Below, piece after piece: positions 32,425 through 41,089 of a DNA stretch of 64,000 nt. Origin of the DNA: a virus. Under the pieces are notes generated by a model. That model did no database searches, was not told the origin of the DNA, and saw only the letters and a program-made list of their open reading frames with translations. The DNA lies in the IMG/VR virus record IMGVR_UViG_3300010397_000004, positions 1-64,000 of that record, one strand, 5' to 3'. The translations under genes were made by a program, and so were the position numbers. The first letter of the stretch is position 1, and each line of letters opens with the position of its first letter.

Positions 32425-33448
32425 CAAGACGGGCATCCAGTGGACTGAGGCGACGTGGAACCCGCTGGTCGGGTGCACCGCGGTGAGCCCGGGCTGTGAT
32501 CACTGCTACGCCGCGCGGGAGGCGTCGGGTCGGCTGTCGCAGCTGCCGCTGTACTCCGGGCTGGCCCGGGCCGGGGTGTTCACGGGCGAGGTGCGGCTGG
32601 TGTCCGATCGGCTGGACCAGCCGCTGCGGTGGCGCCGGCCGCGGCGGGTGTTCGTCAACTCGATGTCGGACCTGTTTCACGACGCGGTGCCGGACGAGTT
32701 CATCGTCGAGGTCTTCGCCCGCATGTGGTGGTCGCCCAAGCACACGTTCCAGGTGCTGACAAAGCGCCACGGACGGCTGCGGTCCCTGCTCTCGCAGATC
32801 GAAGAGCAGCTGCGTCAGCGGGAGACTGACCTCGGGCTGGTTGACTGCCCGACACCGCTGCGGTGGCCGCTCCCGAACGTGTGGCTCGGTGTGTCGGTGG
32901 AGAACCAGAAGTGGGCCGACATCCGAATCCCGGCCCTGCTCGACACCCCGGCTGCGGTGCGCTGGCTGTCGTGCGAACCTCTTCTCGGCCGGATTGACCT
33001 GACCCAATGGTTGTCACCCCGCCGGGCGGAGTGGGGCGAGCCGTACGCGGAGCCGACCAGCCCGGCCGGCCTGGTCGTGCGGGACCTCATCCTGCGTCCG
33101 GGCATCGACTGGGTGGTGGTCGGTGGCGAGTCCGGCCCGGCCGCCCGACCGATGCACCCAGACTCGGCACGCCTGCTGCGGGACCAGTGCACCGCAGCGG
33201 GCGTGCCGTTCTTCTTCAAGCAGTGGGGCGAGTGGGCGCCGTACGAGGTGGCGCGCCCCGTTGCGAGCGACCCGGGCACGTGCGCGGTGCACCCGTCGGG
33301 GATGACCGCACTGAGGCCGGACAACCCCTTCGACCCGTTCGCCGCCGGACACCCCTACTGGACTTCGATGGTGCGCGCCGGCAAGAAGCGGGCCGGCCGC
33401 GAGCTGGACGGTCGCACCTGGGACGAGTACCCGGAGGTCGACCTGTGA
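32417..33448 (+). CDS. phage Gp37/Gp68 family (DUF5131) protein
   Basis: GTG 32417 (VADKTGIQWTEATWNP); a GTG 6 nt earlier is also possible. 343 aa. WNPLVGCTAVSPGCDHCYAA gives C-x7-C-x2-C near the N-terminus, then RVFVNSMSDLFHDAVPDEFI, KHTFQVLTKRHGRL, NVWLGVSVENQKWADIRIPA, RWLSCEPLLGRIDL, WVVVGGESGPAARPMHPDSA, VPFFFKQWGEW. This is the complete family pattern and suggests a radical-SAM-like fold with a Fe-S cluster. The reaction is unknown. Confidence 0.85.
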   Translation: MADKTGIQWTEATWNPLVGCTAVSPGCDHCYAAREASGRLSQLPLYSGLARAGVFTGEVRLVSDRLDQPLRWRRPRRVFVNSMSDLFHDAVPDEFIVEVFARMWWSPKHTFQVLTKRHGRLRSLLSQIEEQLRQRETDLGLVDCPTPLRWPLPNVWLGVSVENQKWADIRIPALLDTPAAVRWLSCEPLLGRIDLTQWLSPRRAEWGEPYAEPTSPAGLVVRDLILRPGIDWVVVGGESGPAARPMHPDSARLLRDQCTAAGVPFFFKQWGEWAPYEVARPVASDPGTCAVHPSGMTALRPDNPFDPFAAGHPYWTSMVRAGKKRAGRELDGRTWDEYPEVDL

Positions 33449-33702
33449 CCGCCGGCATCCGCACCATGAGCGACCTGTCAGCCATGTGCGTCAACGGTTT
33501 CCACGACGCGTGCGACGACAACCGGTGCCTGGACTACTGCCACGATGCCCCGGCCGAAGCGGTGCCGCTGTCCGAGGAGTGCGTGGGCCGGTACCACGAG
33601 GCGTGCCCGGACGGGCCGTGCGTCTGCGTGTGCCACCTGCCCGACCCGCTCGACCTCGACGACGAGTTCGGCCCGTGGCCCAGCGATGAGGAGGCGCGGT
33701 GA
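33445..33702 (+). CDS. small protein with duplicated Cys/His motif
   Basis: GTG 33445; 85 aa. Two copies of C-x3-[FY]H-x-A-C-x-D-x2-C then CxC/CH (CVNGFHDACDDNRCLDYCH and CVGRYHEACPDGPCVCVCH), a likely pair of zinc-binding loops, followed by an acidic tail. Internal duplication is clear. Function unknown; a DNA- or protein-binding adapter next to the exonuclease gene is possible. Confidence 0.65.
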   Translation: MTAGIRTMSDLSAMCVNGFHDACDDNRCLDYCHDAPAEAVPLSEECVGRYHEACPDGPCVCVCHLPDPLDLDDEFGPWPSDEEAR

Positions 33703-34913
33703 CGGCCGGCACGCTGGAGCACCGCGGCCCGGCCAACGCCATCAGCGACGAGGAGGGCCGCCGCTGGTACGTGTTCGGCGAGGGCGACGACGCGGAACGG
33801 TTCGTGTCCGTCACCACCGCGCTGAGCGTGGTCCAGAAGGAGGGCCTGATCCGTTGGGCCACCTGGGAATCGGCCGACGCCGCGTTCGAGGAACTACCCA
33901 AGCTCGCCCGGTCGCTGCTGCGCCGGGAGTGCGGCAACACGTACAAGCGGTGCCAGCACGACTTCCGGGTCCGGTGTGTCGACTGCCCGTGCGGGGAGTG
34001 CCCCACATGCATGCGGAAGTGGATCGCGAACCGGCACTACGGCATCACGTCCCGCCGGGCCGAGGAGGGCACCCGCGTCCACGACATCGTGGAGCACTGG
34101 GTCCTCAACGGTGGCGTGGTCGCCCCGCACGGCGACGACATCGCCCCGTACGTGGCCCAGTTCTTGGCCTGGGTGGCCGACTACGGGCTGACCCCGGACG
34201 CGTGGGAGATGGCCGAGGCCACCGTCATCAACCGGGAGTACGGGTACGCCGGCACCCTCGACGCGATCGTCACGTTCCGGGCCGACGCCGGCCAGCTCTC
34301 CGCCGAGCTCGTGGCCAAGATGCTCGGCATCACGGTGTCGCAGGCGACCGCCGAGCATCGGGCCGTCACCGTGATCGTCGACCTGAAGTCGCGGGAGAAG
34401 GAAGAGGCCAAGCTGTACCCGGAGTACGCCCTGCAGGAGGCCGGGTACCGCAACGGCCAGGTGGTGCGGCTCCGCGACGGCCGTGAGATCCCCATGCCGG
34501 CCACCGACGGGGCGGTCATCGTGCAGGTCCGCCCCGACGGGTACCTGTGCCGGCCGGTCATCGCCGACGACACCACGTTCGGCGCGTTCCTGGCGGTGCT
34601 GAACCTGGCCCGCTGGTACTTCGAGCACGCCACCGCGTCGGTGTCATCGCGGTCGTTCAAAGTGCCGAAGGAACCCGAGGCGCCGAAGCCGGCCCGGGCC
34701 CCGCGGGCCGCGCCGGCGAAGAAGGCCGCCGCGCCGCGCAAGTCAGCGAAGCGGGCCGGTGTCGCGATCCAGGACGTGCCCGAACCGACGCTCCCGATCG
34801 ACGCGCCTGCAGCCCGGCCGGTCAAGTCGATGTCGGCGATCATGCAGTCCGTGTCACGTCCGCTGGCCGACCCGGACCCGAACTCCCCGTACGGCGACGA
34901 CATCCCGTTCTGA
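33699..34913 (+). CDS. PD-(D/E)XK (RecB/Cas4-like) exonuclease with Cys cluster and SSB-like tail
   Basis: 404 aa. Central residues EEGTRVHDIVEHW, YAGTLDAIV, VIVDLKS and YPEYALQEAGYR are the RecB-type nuclease motifs (E, D, DxK, QxxxY). Residues about 70-110 carry CGNTYKRCQHDFRVRC, CVDCPCGECPTC, a possible Fe-S or zinc cluster. A basic Ala/Lys linker (320-350) leads to a C-terminus ending DDIPF, the same acidic-hydrophobic tip as bacterial SSB. Probable role: recombination or DNA end processing coupled to SSB partners. Confidence 0.75.
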   Translation: MTAGTLEHRGPANAISDEEGRRWYVFGEGDDAERFVSVTTALSVVQKEGLIRWATWESADAAFEELPKLARSLLRRECGNTYKRCQHDFRVRCVDCPCGECPTCMRKWIANRHYGITSRRAEEGTRVHDIVEHWVLNGGVVAPHGDDIAPYVAQFLAWVADYGLTPDAWEMAEATVINREYGYAGTLDAIVTFRADAGQLSAELVAKMLGITVSQATAEHRAVTVIVDLKSREKEEAKLYPEYALQEAGYRNGQVVRLRDGREIPMPATDGAVIVQVRPDGYLCRPVIADDTTFGAFLAVLNLARWYFEHATASVSSRSFKVPKEPEAPKPARAPRAAPAKKAAAPRKSAKRAGVAIQDVPEPTLPIDAPAARPVKSMSAIMQSVSRPLADPDPNSPYGDDIPF

Positions 34914-34930
34914 GCACAAAGGACAGACAC

Positions 34931-36118
34931 ATGGCAGGCAGAATCCTGACGCTCCAACGGCAGGTCCGCGAGCTCGGCCGGCTCCGCGCCGGGCTCACTG
35001 AAACGCGGGTGAAGGACGGCAGGGAGATCAGCTACCCGACGTCGTCGAAGACGTGGATCCTCACCTCGGCGAACCGGGACTACCTCGACGCCGCCGCCCA
35101 GCTGTGGGGTGGGGAGGTGACCGAGTGGCAGCCAGTCGGGAACGGGCCGAAGGCGTGGCGGGTCATCACCAACACCCCGGTCATCGACGCGATCCTGCCG
35201 CCAGGGGACCCGCTGTCGCAGCACCAGGAGATGTGGTCACGCGGCGGGTGCCAGCGGCGGTGCGACGGTGAGCGGGAGCTGCTCACCGACCAGCCGTGCC
35301 TGTGCCGGGCCGAGCACGGCGAGGATTTCCACGAGCAGAAGCAGGGCACGGTGTGCGACATCCACACCCGGCTCAACGTGTTTCTTCCGGACCTGCCCGA
35401 CATCGGTGTGTGGCGCGCGGAAACGAAGGGGTTCTGGCCGGCCAACCACATCGCTGGCTACGTCGACATGATCAAAGGTCAGGTCGGGCCGAACGTGCTC
35501 GTGCCGGTCCGGTTGCGGATCGAGCCGCGCACCAAGGTGAAGGCCGGGAAGACGTCGCAGTTCATCGAGATCGTGGTCGAGCTGCGGAGCCGGGCCTCGT
35601 TCGCGGAGATCCTGAACGCGCCCGACGTCCTCGCCATCGGCGGCGGTCCCGAGCGCGCGGCGATCGGCGCCGGCCCCGCGCCCACCACCGCGGCGGCCGC
35701 GCCGGCGGCGGTCGGGCCGGGCCGGGCGACACCGGCGCAGTGGCGGGACCGGTTCGCCCAGGCCACCACCCTCGACGAGCTGCGTGCCATGTGGACCCCG
35801 GCCGGCCAGGACGAGGCCCTGGACGAGGAGACCCGGAAAGCGTTCTGGGAAGCCAAGGGCCGCATCGATGGCCGGTCGCCAGCCTGGGCCGAGCAGCCCG
35901 TCGACGAGGCGCCCGCGGCCGAGCCGGTCGACGGCGAGGCCGAGCCGGACCGCGATGCGGTGTGGACCCAGGTCCTCACCGTCGCCGCGACGAAGGGCTG
36001 GAATCTCGCCGCGGTGACCGAACGGCTGCACGCGGCCACGGGCAAGGCCCCGGCGGACGCGGACGGGTGGGCGCTGCAGCTGTTCCTCGACGCGGTCAAC
36101 ACCGGGCAGGTGGCGTGA
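34931..36118 (+). CDS. phiC31 gp3-like recombination directionality factor family protein
   Basis: ATG 34931; 395 aa. Blocks RILTLQRQVRELGRLRAGL, LTSANRDYLDAAAQLWGGEV, MWSRGGCQRRCDGERELLTD, PCLC, RLNVFLPDLPDIGVWRAETK and PVRLRIEPRTKVKAGKTSQF follow the order of phiC31 gp3, including the Cys cluster. In phiC31, gp3 turns the serine integrase to excision. Here the integrase is a tyrosine enzyme, so the protein probably has a replication or DNA-binding role. C-terminal third is an Ala-rich addition with helices. Confidence 0.8.
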   Translation: MAGRILTLQRQVRELGRLRAGLTETRVKDGREISYPTSSKTWILTSANRDYLDAAAQLWGGEVTEWQPVGNGPKAWRVITNTPVIDAILPPGDPLSQHQEMWSRGGCQRRCDGERELLTDQPCLCRAEHGEDFHEQKQGTVCDIHTRLNVFLPDLPDIGVWRAETKGFWPANHIAGYVDMIKGQVGPNVLVPVRLRIEPRTKVKAGKTSQFIEIVVELRSRASFAEILNAPDVLAIGGGPERAAIGAGPAPTTAAAAPAAVGPGRATPAQWRDRFAQATTLDELRAMWTPAGQDEALDEETRKAFWEAKGRIDGRSPAWAEQPVDEAPAAEPVDGEAEPDRDAVWTQVLTVAATKGWNLAAVTERLHAATGKAPADADGWALQLFLDAVNTGQVA

Positions 36119-36642
36119 TGTCCAAACTGATGGACGCCAAGTGCCGCAACACCTACCGGTTGCTCAACCAGGGCGAGGTGTGGTTCCCGAAGGGTCGGCC
36201 ACGCGTCGCGATCGCCGACATGGACCCGGAGTGGCGGTTCAACACCGCCCGGTTCCTGGAGCGCCGCGCCGCGGTGCTCGAGCTGCTGTACAGCATGGGC
36301 GAACTGGGGGTGCTCGGTGAGCCCACGATGCAGGCCGTTGTCGGCGAGGTGTGGGGCGAGACCGTCACGGCCGGCCCGTTGTTCTCCCACCTGGACCTGC
36401 TGGGCGAGCACGCTTCGGACGCCTTCGACCAGGAGCTCGAGCGCCGCGTAGGGGACCCGGTCGCGTGGCTGCGCACCACGCCGCTGTACCAGGCGCTGGT
36501 GGCCGGGCTGCCCCGCAGGGGCAAGCGCCTGGCCGCCCTGGCGGAGCGGGCCCGGCACTGGTCAACGTGCCCGGCCCGGACCGGGACCGGCGACTGCCTG
36601 TGCGACGACATCCGGGCCGCGGCTGCCGAGGTGGCAGCGTGA
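36118..36642 (+). CDS. hypothetical protein, 174 aa
   Basis: ATG directly at the preceding TGA (TGATG). Starts MSKLMDAKCRNTYRLLNQGE, then EWRFNTARFLERRAAVLELL and a mostly helical body (LLGEHASDAFDQELERRVGD), with C-terminal Cys (CPARTGTGDCLCDD). Unrecognised; the Cys-rich end and replication-gene setting suggest a DNA-associated protein. Confidence 0.55.
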   Translation: MSKLMDAKCRNTYRLLNQGEVWFPKGRPRVAIADMDPEWRFNTARFLERRAAVLELLYSMGELGVLGEPTMQAVVGEVWGETVTAGPLFSHLDLLGEHASDAFDQELERRVGDPVAWLRTTPLYQALVAGLPRRGKRLAALAERARHWSTCPARTGTGDCLCDDIRAAAAEVAA

Positions 36643-37472
36643 CCGCCTACCTGGACGGGCCGATGGTCGGGTTCGACACCGAGACCACCGGCATCGACGT
36701 CGAGCGGGACCGCATCGTGACCACCTGCACCGTGCTGCTTCAGCCGGCTACCCCCACGTGGACGCAGAAGGTCACCTCCAACCTGATCGCGGTCGACGTG
36801 GACATCCCGGCCGCGGCCGAGGAGGTGCACGGCATCTCGACCAAGTTCGCCCGCGAGAACGGCGACCCGGCCCCTGTCGTGCTGGACGCGGTCGCTGACC
36901 AGCTGTACCGGGCGATGGCGGCCCGGATCCCGGTGGTCGGGTCCAACCTGGCGTACGACTTCACCATCCTCGACCGGGAGCTGCGCCGCCACGATCTGCC
37001 CACTGTGGACGAACGTCTCGGCCGTAGCCTCGGCCCGGTTATCGACGTGCTGGTGATCGACAAGTGGCTGGACCCGTACCGCAAGGGCAAACGGAAGCTC
37101 ACTGACCTGTGCGAGCACTACGGCATCGAGCTGGTCGGGGCGCACGACTCCACGGTGGACGCGTTGGCGGCGGCCCGGGTGGCGTACCGGATGGGTCTGC
37201 TGGCGCGCACGAACTACCGGGAACGGCTGGCCCAGCCCAACCCGCCCATGTACCCGGCGTTCCACCGGCTGGGCCACACCGGGGTCGCCGCCCGCTACCG
37301 GGAGCTCGCCGGGTTCAGCATGGCCGAGCTGCACGACGGCCAGGTGGTGTGGCGGGCCGAGCAGTGCGACAGTCTGCGCGCGCACTTCGACGCGCGGGGG
37401 GTCGCCCACGACGGGGTGCGCGGCGACTGGCCGATGATTCCGTTCGCCCTGGTGCCGGACGGTGCGGTGTGA
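36639..37472 (+). CDS. DnaQ-like 3'-5' exonuclease (DEDDh)
   Basis: GTG 36639; 277 aa. Motif I VGFDTETTG (D13, E15), motif II SNLAYDFTILDRELRR, motif III AHDSTVDALAAARV (H...D). EVHGIS and the ExoI/II/III set identify a DEDDh exonuclease like DNA polymerase III epsilon. C-terminal 80 residues contain RLGHTGVAARYRELAGFSMA. Likely proofreads or trims DNA during phage replication. Confidence 0.85.
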   Translation: MTAYLDGPMVGFDTETTGIDVERDRIVTTCTVLLQPATPTWTQKVTSNLIAVDVDIPAAAEEVHGISTKFARENGDPAPVVLDAVADQLYRAMAARIPVVGSNLAYDFTILDRELRRHDLPTVDERLGRSLGPVIDVLVIDKWLDPYRKGKRKLTDLCEHYGIELVGAHDSTVDALAAARVAYRMGLLARTNYRERLAQPNPPMYPAFHRLGHTGVAARYRELAGFSMAELHDGQVVWRAEQCDSLRAHFDARGVAHDGVRGDWPMIPFALVPDGAV

Positions 37473-39136
37473 CGCTCACCCTGACCGACCTGTTCTGTGG
37501 CGCCGGCGGCTCCTCATCTGGGGCCGAGCAGGTACCGGGCGTCCGCGTCCGGATGGCCGCGAACCACTGGGCGCTCGCGGTCGCGACGCACAACGAGAAC
37601 CTGCCCCACGCCGACCACGACACCGCGAACATCAGCCAGGCCGAGCCTCGCCGTTACCCTCGCACGGACCTGCTGTGGGCGTCGCCGGAGTGCACCAACC
37701 ACTCCCAGGCCAAGGGCAAGCGGAAGGCCGACCAGCAGCCCGACCTGTTCGGTGAGGTCCTGCCGGACGAGGCGGCCGTCCGGTCCCGGGCCACCATGAT
37801 GGACGTCCTCCGGTTCGCCGAGATCCACCGGTACCGGGCCATCGTGGTCGAGAACGTGGTCGAGGTCCGGGACTGGATCCTGTGGCCAGCGTGGGTGACC
37901 GGCCTCGACAACCTGGGGTACGAGCACGAAGTCGTCTACCTCAACTCGATGCACGCCCAGGCCGGCGGCCGGCCAGCGCCACAGTCCCGCGACCGGCTGT
38001 ACGTGGTCGCGTGGCGGCGCGGTGACCGCGCACCGGACCTGACCCGGTGGACCCGCCCGCCAGCGTGGTGCCCGCGGTGCGACGCGGTCGTCCGCCCCAT
38101 CAAGGCGTGGAAGCGGGTCGACCGGCAACGCGGCCGGTACGGGGCGCAGTACGTGTTCCGCTGCCCGGCCGTCGCGTGCCGCGGCGGCGAGGTGTTCCCC
38201 GGCGTGCTCCCGGCCGCGGCCGCGATCGACTGGTCCCTCGCTGGTGAGCGCATCGGCGACCGGGCGAAGCCCCTCGCTTCCAAGACCATGGCGCGCATCG
38301 AGGCCGGCCTGCGCCGGTACGCCCGGGCGCCCTTCCTCACCCCGCTGCGCTCGGGTCGGCCCCGGACGCTCCGGGCCGACCAGCCGTTGGCGACTGTGGT
38401 CGCTAACGGATCGAATCACGGCCTGGTCGACCCGATGCTCGTGCCCACCGTGGCACGAGACCGGGTCCGGGCCCGCCGGGTGGCCGAACCCCTCCGCACT
38501 CAGACGGCCCGCCTCGAGGACGCCTTGGTCGTCCCCCTCCGCGCGCACGGCGTTGCCCGGCCGGCCAGCACCGACCCAGCGCCGACGGTCGCCGCGGCCG
38601 GCAACCACCACGCCCTCGTCATGCGGAACAACACCGCCCGCGGCGACCAGGGCCAGATGTCCACATCGGTCGACGAACCGCTTCGCACCGTCCTGGCCGA
38701 GGCCCGGCAGTCCCTGATCCGGTGGGACGGCGCCATGGTGATGCGGAACAACGACGGCGGCGCCGAGATGAGCACGCCGGTGACCGAGCCGCTCCGCACG
38801 CTGACTGCGGCCGGGCACCAGTCCGTTGTCCGGTGGGACCACCTGGTGTACGGGTACGACGCCGGCGAGCTCCGCCCCGTCGCTGCGACCTTGCCCACGC
38901 AGACCACTGTCCAGGGCGACGCGCTGCTCGGCCCCGAGGTTGCGATCGACGACTGCACGTTCCGGATGCTGGAGCCGCACGAGATCCAGGCCGCGATGGC
39001 GTTCACGCCGACGTACGTGGTCCTCGGAAACAAGCGGGAGCGCGTCCGCCAGCTGGGCAACGCTGTTACCCCGCCCGCGGCCCGCGACCTCATCTCCGCC
39101 GTGGTCGAAGCCCTCACCGGCGGGGCGGTGGTCTGA
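37469..39136 (+). CDS. C5-cytosine DNA methyltransferase
   Basis: GTG 37469; 555 aa. Motif I DLFCGAGGSSSG, motif IV ASPECTNHSQAKG (catalytic C75; note SPEC where most enzymes have PPC), motif VI VVENVVE, motif VIII PQSRDRLYVVAWRR, motif X RQLGNAVTPPAARDLI. The middle (about 250-490) carries a CPRC/CPAVAC zinc ribbon and several degenerate PLRT/PAPTV-A repeats, forming the target recognition part. No partner endonuclease. Probably protects phage DNA from host restriction. Confidence 0.85.
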   Translation: MTLTLTDLFCGAGGSSSGAEQVPGVRVRMAANHWALAVATHNENLPHADHDTANISQAEPRRYPRTDLLWASPECTNHSQAKGKRKADQQPDLFGEVLPDEAAVRSRATMMDVLRFAEIHRYRAIVVENVVEVRDWILWPAWVTGLDNLGYEHEVVYLNSMHAQAGGRPAPQSRDRLYVVAWRRGDRAPDLTRWTRPPAWCPRCDAVVRPIKAWKRVDRQRGRYGAQYVFRCPAVACRGGEVFPGVLPAAAAIDWSLAGERIGDRAKPLASKTMARIEAGLRRYARAPFLTPLRSGRPRTLRADQPLATVVANGSNHGLVDPMLVPTVARDRVRARRVAEPLRTQTARLEDALVVPLRAHGVARPASTDPAPTVAAAGNHHALVMRNNTARGDQGQMSTSVDEPLRTVLAEARQSLIRWDGAMVMRNNDGGAEMSTPVTEPLRTLTAAGHQSVVRWDHLVYGYDAGELRPVAATLPTQTTVQGDALLGPEVAIDDCTFRMLEPHEIQAAMAFTPTYVVLGNKRERVRQLGNAVTPPAARDLISAVVEALTGGAVV

Positions 39137-39888
39137 TGCGGCCGTACTACGCCGACGACACCGTGACCCTCTGGCACGGTGACTGCCGCGACCTGGTCCC
39201 CGCGCTCGGCCTGACCGCGGATTGCATCGTCACCGACCCGCCCTACGGTGAGACCGCGTTGTCCTGGGACGCGTGGCCGACCGGTTGGCTCAAGGCCGTG
39301 GCCGGCAGCGCCAGATCGCTGTGGTGCTTCGGATCGATGCGCATGTTCGGCTTCACCTGGGACGAGTTCTACAGCTCCGGCTGGGCCCTGTCACAGGACA
39401 TCGTCTGGGAGAAGCACAACGGGTCCGGGTTCGCCGCCGACCGGTTCAGGCGAGTCCACGAGCACGCCGTCCACTGGTACTCGGGCGCCTGGTCGGACGT
39501 CTACCACGAGACCCCGACAACCGCCGACGCCGTGGTGAAGCAGATCCGCCGCAAGGAACGACCGACCCACATGGGCGACATCGACCGCAGTACCTACGAG
39601 AGCGCCGACGGCGGCCCCCGCCTGATGCGCTCCGTCATCTGGATGCGGTCGATGCACGGCTACGCCACCCACCCCACGGAGAAGCCCGTCGGCATCCTCG
39701 ACCCGCTGATCCGGTACGCCTGCCCGCCCGGCGGCGTCGTGCTCGACCCGTTCGCCGGCAGCGGCTCCACGGCCGAGGCGGCCCGGATGACCGGGCGCAA
39801 GGCGATCCTCGTCGAGGCCGACGAACGGTACTGCGACCTCATCGCTAACCGCCTCGCCCAGGGCGTTCTGATCGAGGACGGTGCCTGA
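39136..39888 (+). CDS. N4/N6 DNA methyltransferase (beta class)
   Basis: ATG overlapping the previous TGA; 250 aa. DCRD near the N-terminus, catalytic DPPYGETALSWD (D34-Y37) before the AdoMet-binding DPFAGSGSTAEAA (204 onward), with HPTEKPV preceding it. This order defines the beta-type amino-methyltransferases of phages. Solo enzyme without endonuclease. Confidence 0.85.
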   Translation: MRPYYADDTVTLWHGDCRDLVPALGLTADCIVTDPPYGETALSWDAWPTGWLKAVAGSARSLWCFGSMRMFGFTWDEFYSSGWALSQDIVWEKHNGSGFAADRFRRVHEHAVHWYSGAWSDVYHETPTTADAVVKQIRRKERPTHMGDIDRSTYESADGGPRLMRSVIWMRSMHGYATHPTEKPVGILDPLIRYACPPGGVVLDPFAGSGSTAEAARMTGRKAILVEADERYCDLIANRLAQGVLIEDGA

Positions 39889-40559
39889 TGGTCGACCTCG
39901 CCATCCCCGCGTCCTGCGCCGCCCGGCCTACGGTCGGCGGGGTCGTCGCCCCCTACATCAACCTCCGCCTCGCCGACGGCGGCGTCGACTTCCGCTCGCC
40001 CCACCACAAGGCGTACGAGGAATGCTGGACGAACTGCTGGTGCCAGGTGTGCGGCCAGCCCACCGGGCGGCCCGCGGTCCTGTTCGGCGGCCCCAACCAG
40101 GTCGCCGCCGGCCGGTTCGACGAACCACCCCTGTGCGCACCGTGCGCGCAGTACGCGTCGAAGGCGTGCCCCATGGTCGCCGGCCGGCAACCCCGCTACG
40201 CCGACCGCGCCCGCATCAGCGAAGGCCGCCGCGGCCACACCTGCCCCGACCCGGGCTGCGGGTGCGGCGGGTTCGTCCCGGTCGACCCCAACCACGGCGA
40301 CGCCGCCGGCGAGCCCGCCCACAACTGGTACGCCGTGTTCATCGACCCGCGCGCCTACCAGGTCACCGCGCACAGGGCCACGGTCCGGTGCTCCGACCTG
40401 GGCTGTGAACACGAACGGGTCATCGTCAACGGCGGCCAGCTCACCGCAGCCCCGCTGAAGGTGGTGCTGGTGTCCACACAGGACGAAGGCCGGGTGTGGC
40501 GGCCGTTGGCGCCGCACGAATGGCCCACCACCACCTGCACCAGGGAGGCCACATCATGA
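39888..40559 (+). CDS. Cys-rich hypothetical phage protein, 223 aa
   Basis: Contains CWCQVCGQPTGRPAVLFGGP, LCAPCAQYASKACP and CPDPGCGCGG, then a beta region (NWYAVFIDPRAYQVT) and RCSDLGCEHERV. At least three paired-Cys knuckles imply zinc binding. Similar proteins are widespread in actinophages and their hosts without assigned function. Confidence 0.65.
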   Translation: MVDLAIPASCAARPTVGGVVAPYINLRLADGGVDFRSPHHKAYEECWTNCWCQVCGQPTGRPAVLFGGPNQVAAGRFDEPPLCAPCAQYASKACPMVAGRQPRYADRARISEGRRGHTCPDPGCGCGGFVPVDPNHGDAAGEPAHNWYAVFIDPRAYQVTAHRATVRCSDLGCEHERVIVNGGQLTAAPLKVVLVSTQDEGRVWRPLAPHEWPTTTCTREATS

Positions 40560-41089
40560 CCGACGTCCGCGGTATCGACCTGTCTCTCACGGCCACCGGC
40601 CTCGCCTCGTCGCTGGGCTGGTGCACCACCGTGGGCTGCGATGGCATTACCGCCCTGCCGCTGCGGGAAAGGGTTCTCGCTCTGCACAAGCTGAAGGCCG
40701 AGCTGCTGGAGGCGATCGGCGACCCCGGCCTGGTGTGCATCGAAACCCCGGCCCTGTCCAAGGCCCGCGGCGGGGTGTTCGAACGCGGCTGGCTGTGGTT
40801 CGCCGTCGTGTCCGCCCTGACCGCCCGGGATATCCCGGTGATCGGTGTCGGGACGGGCCAGCTGAAGAAGTACGCCACGGGTGACGGCCAGGCCAACAAG
40901 GGCAAGGTCATGGTGGCTGTCACCCGGCGGTGGCCGCAGTTCGAAACCGGCGGCGACGACAACATGGCCGACGCCGCCGTCCCCGCCGCGATCGGCGCCG
41001 ACCTGCTCGGCGAACCCCTCGCCGAGATGCCCGCCACCCACCGGGCTGCCCTGACCAAACTCGACCTGCCGGAAGGACTGGCCCGGTGA
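40556..41089 (+). CDS. RuvC-like Holliday junction resolvase
   Basis: 177 aa. GIDLSLTATGLA (D8), CIETPAL (E), GQLKKYATGDGQANKGKVMV and DDNMADAAVPAAIGADL (D) are the RuvC/RNase H-fold motifs with catalytic acids and the K-x-G-K block of phage resolvases. Probably resolves branched DNA before packaging. Confidence 0.8.
   Translation: MTDVRGIDLSLTATGLASSLGWCTTVGCDGITALPLRERVLALHKLKAELLEAIGDPGLVCIETPALSKARGGVFERGWLWFAVVSALTARDIPVIGVGTGQLKKYATGDGQANKGKVMVAVTRRWPQFETGGDDNMADAAVPAAIGADLLGEPLAEMPATHRAALTKLDLPEGLAR

Noticed and set aside
37514-38980. 488-codon minus-strand frame under the cytosine methyltransferase
   Set aside because: The plus frame contains all methyltransferase motifs; the minus frame is a low-complexity shadow.
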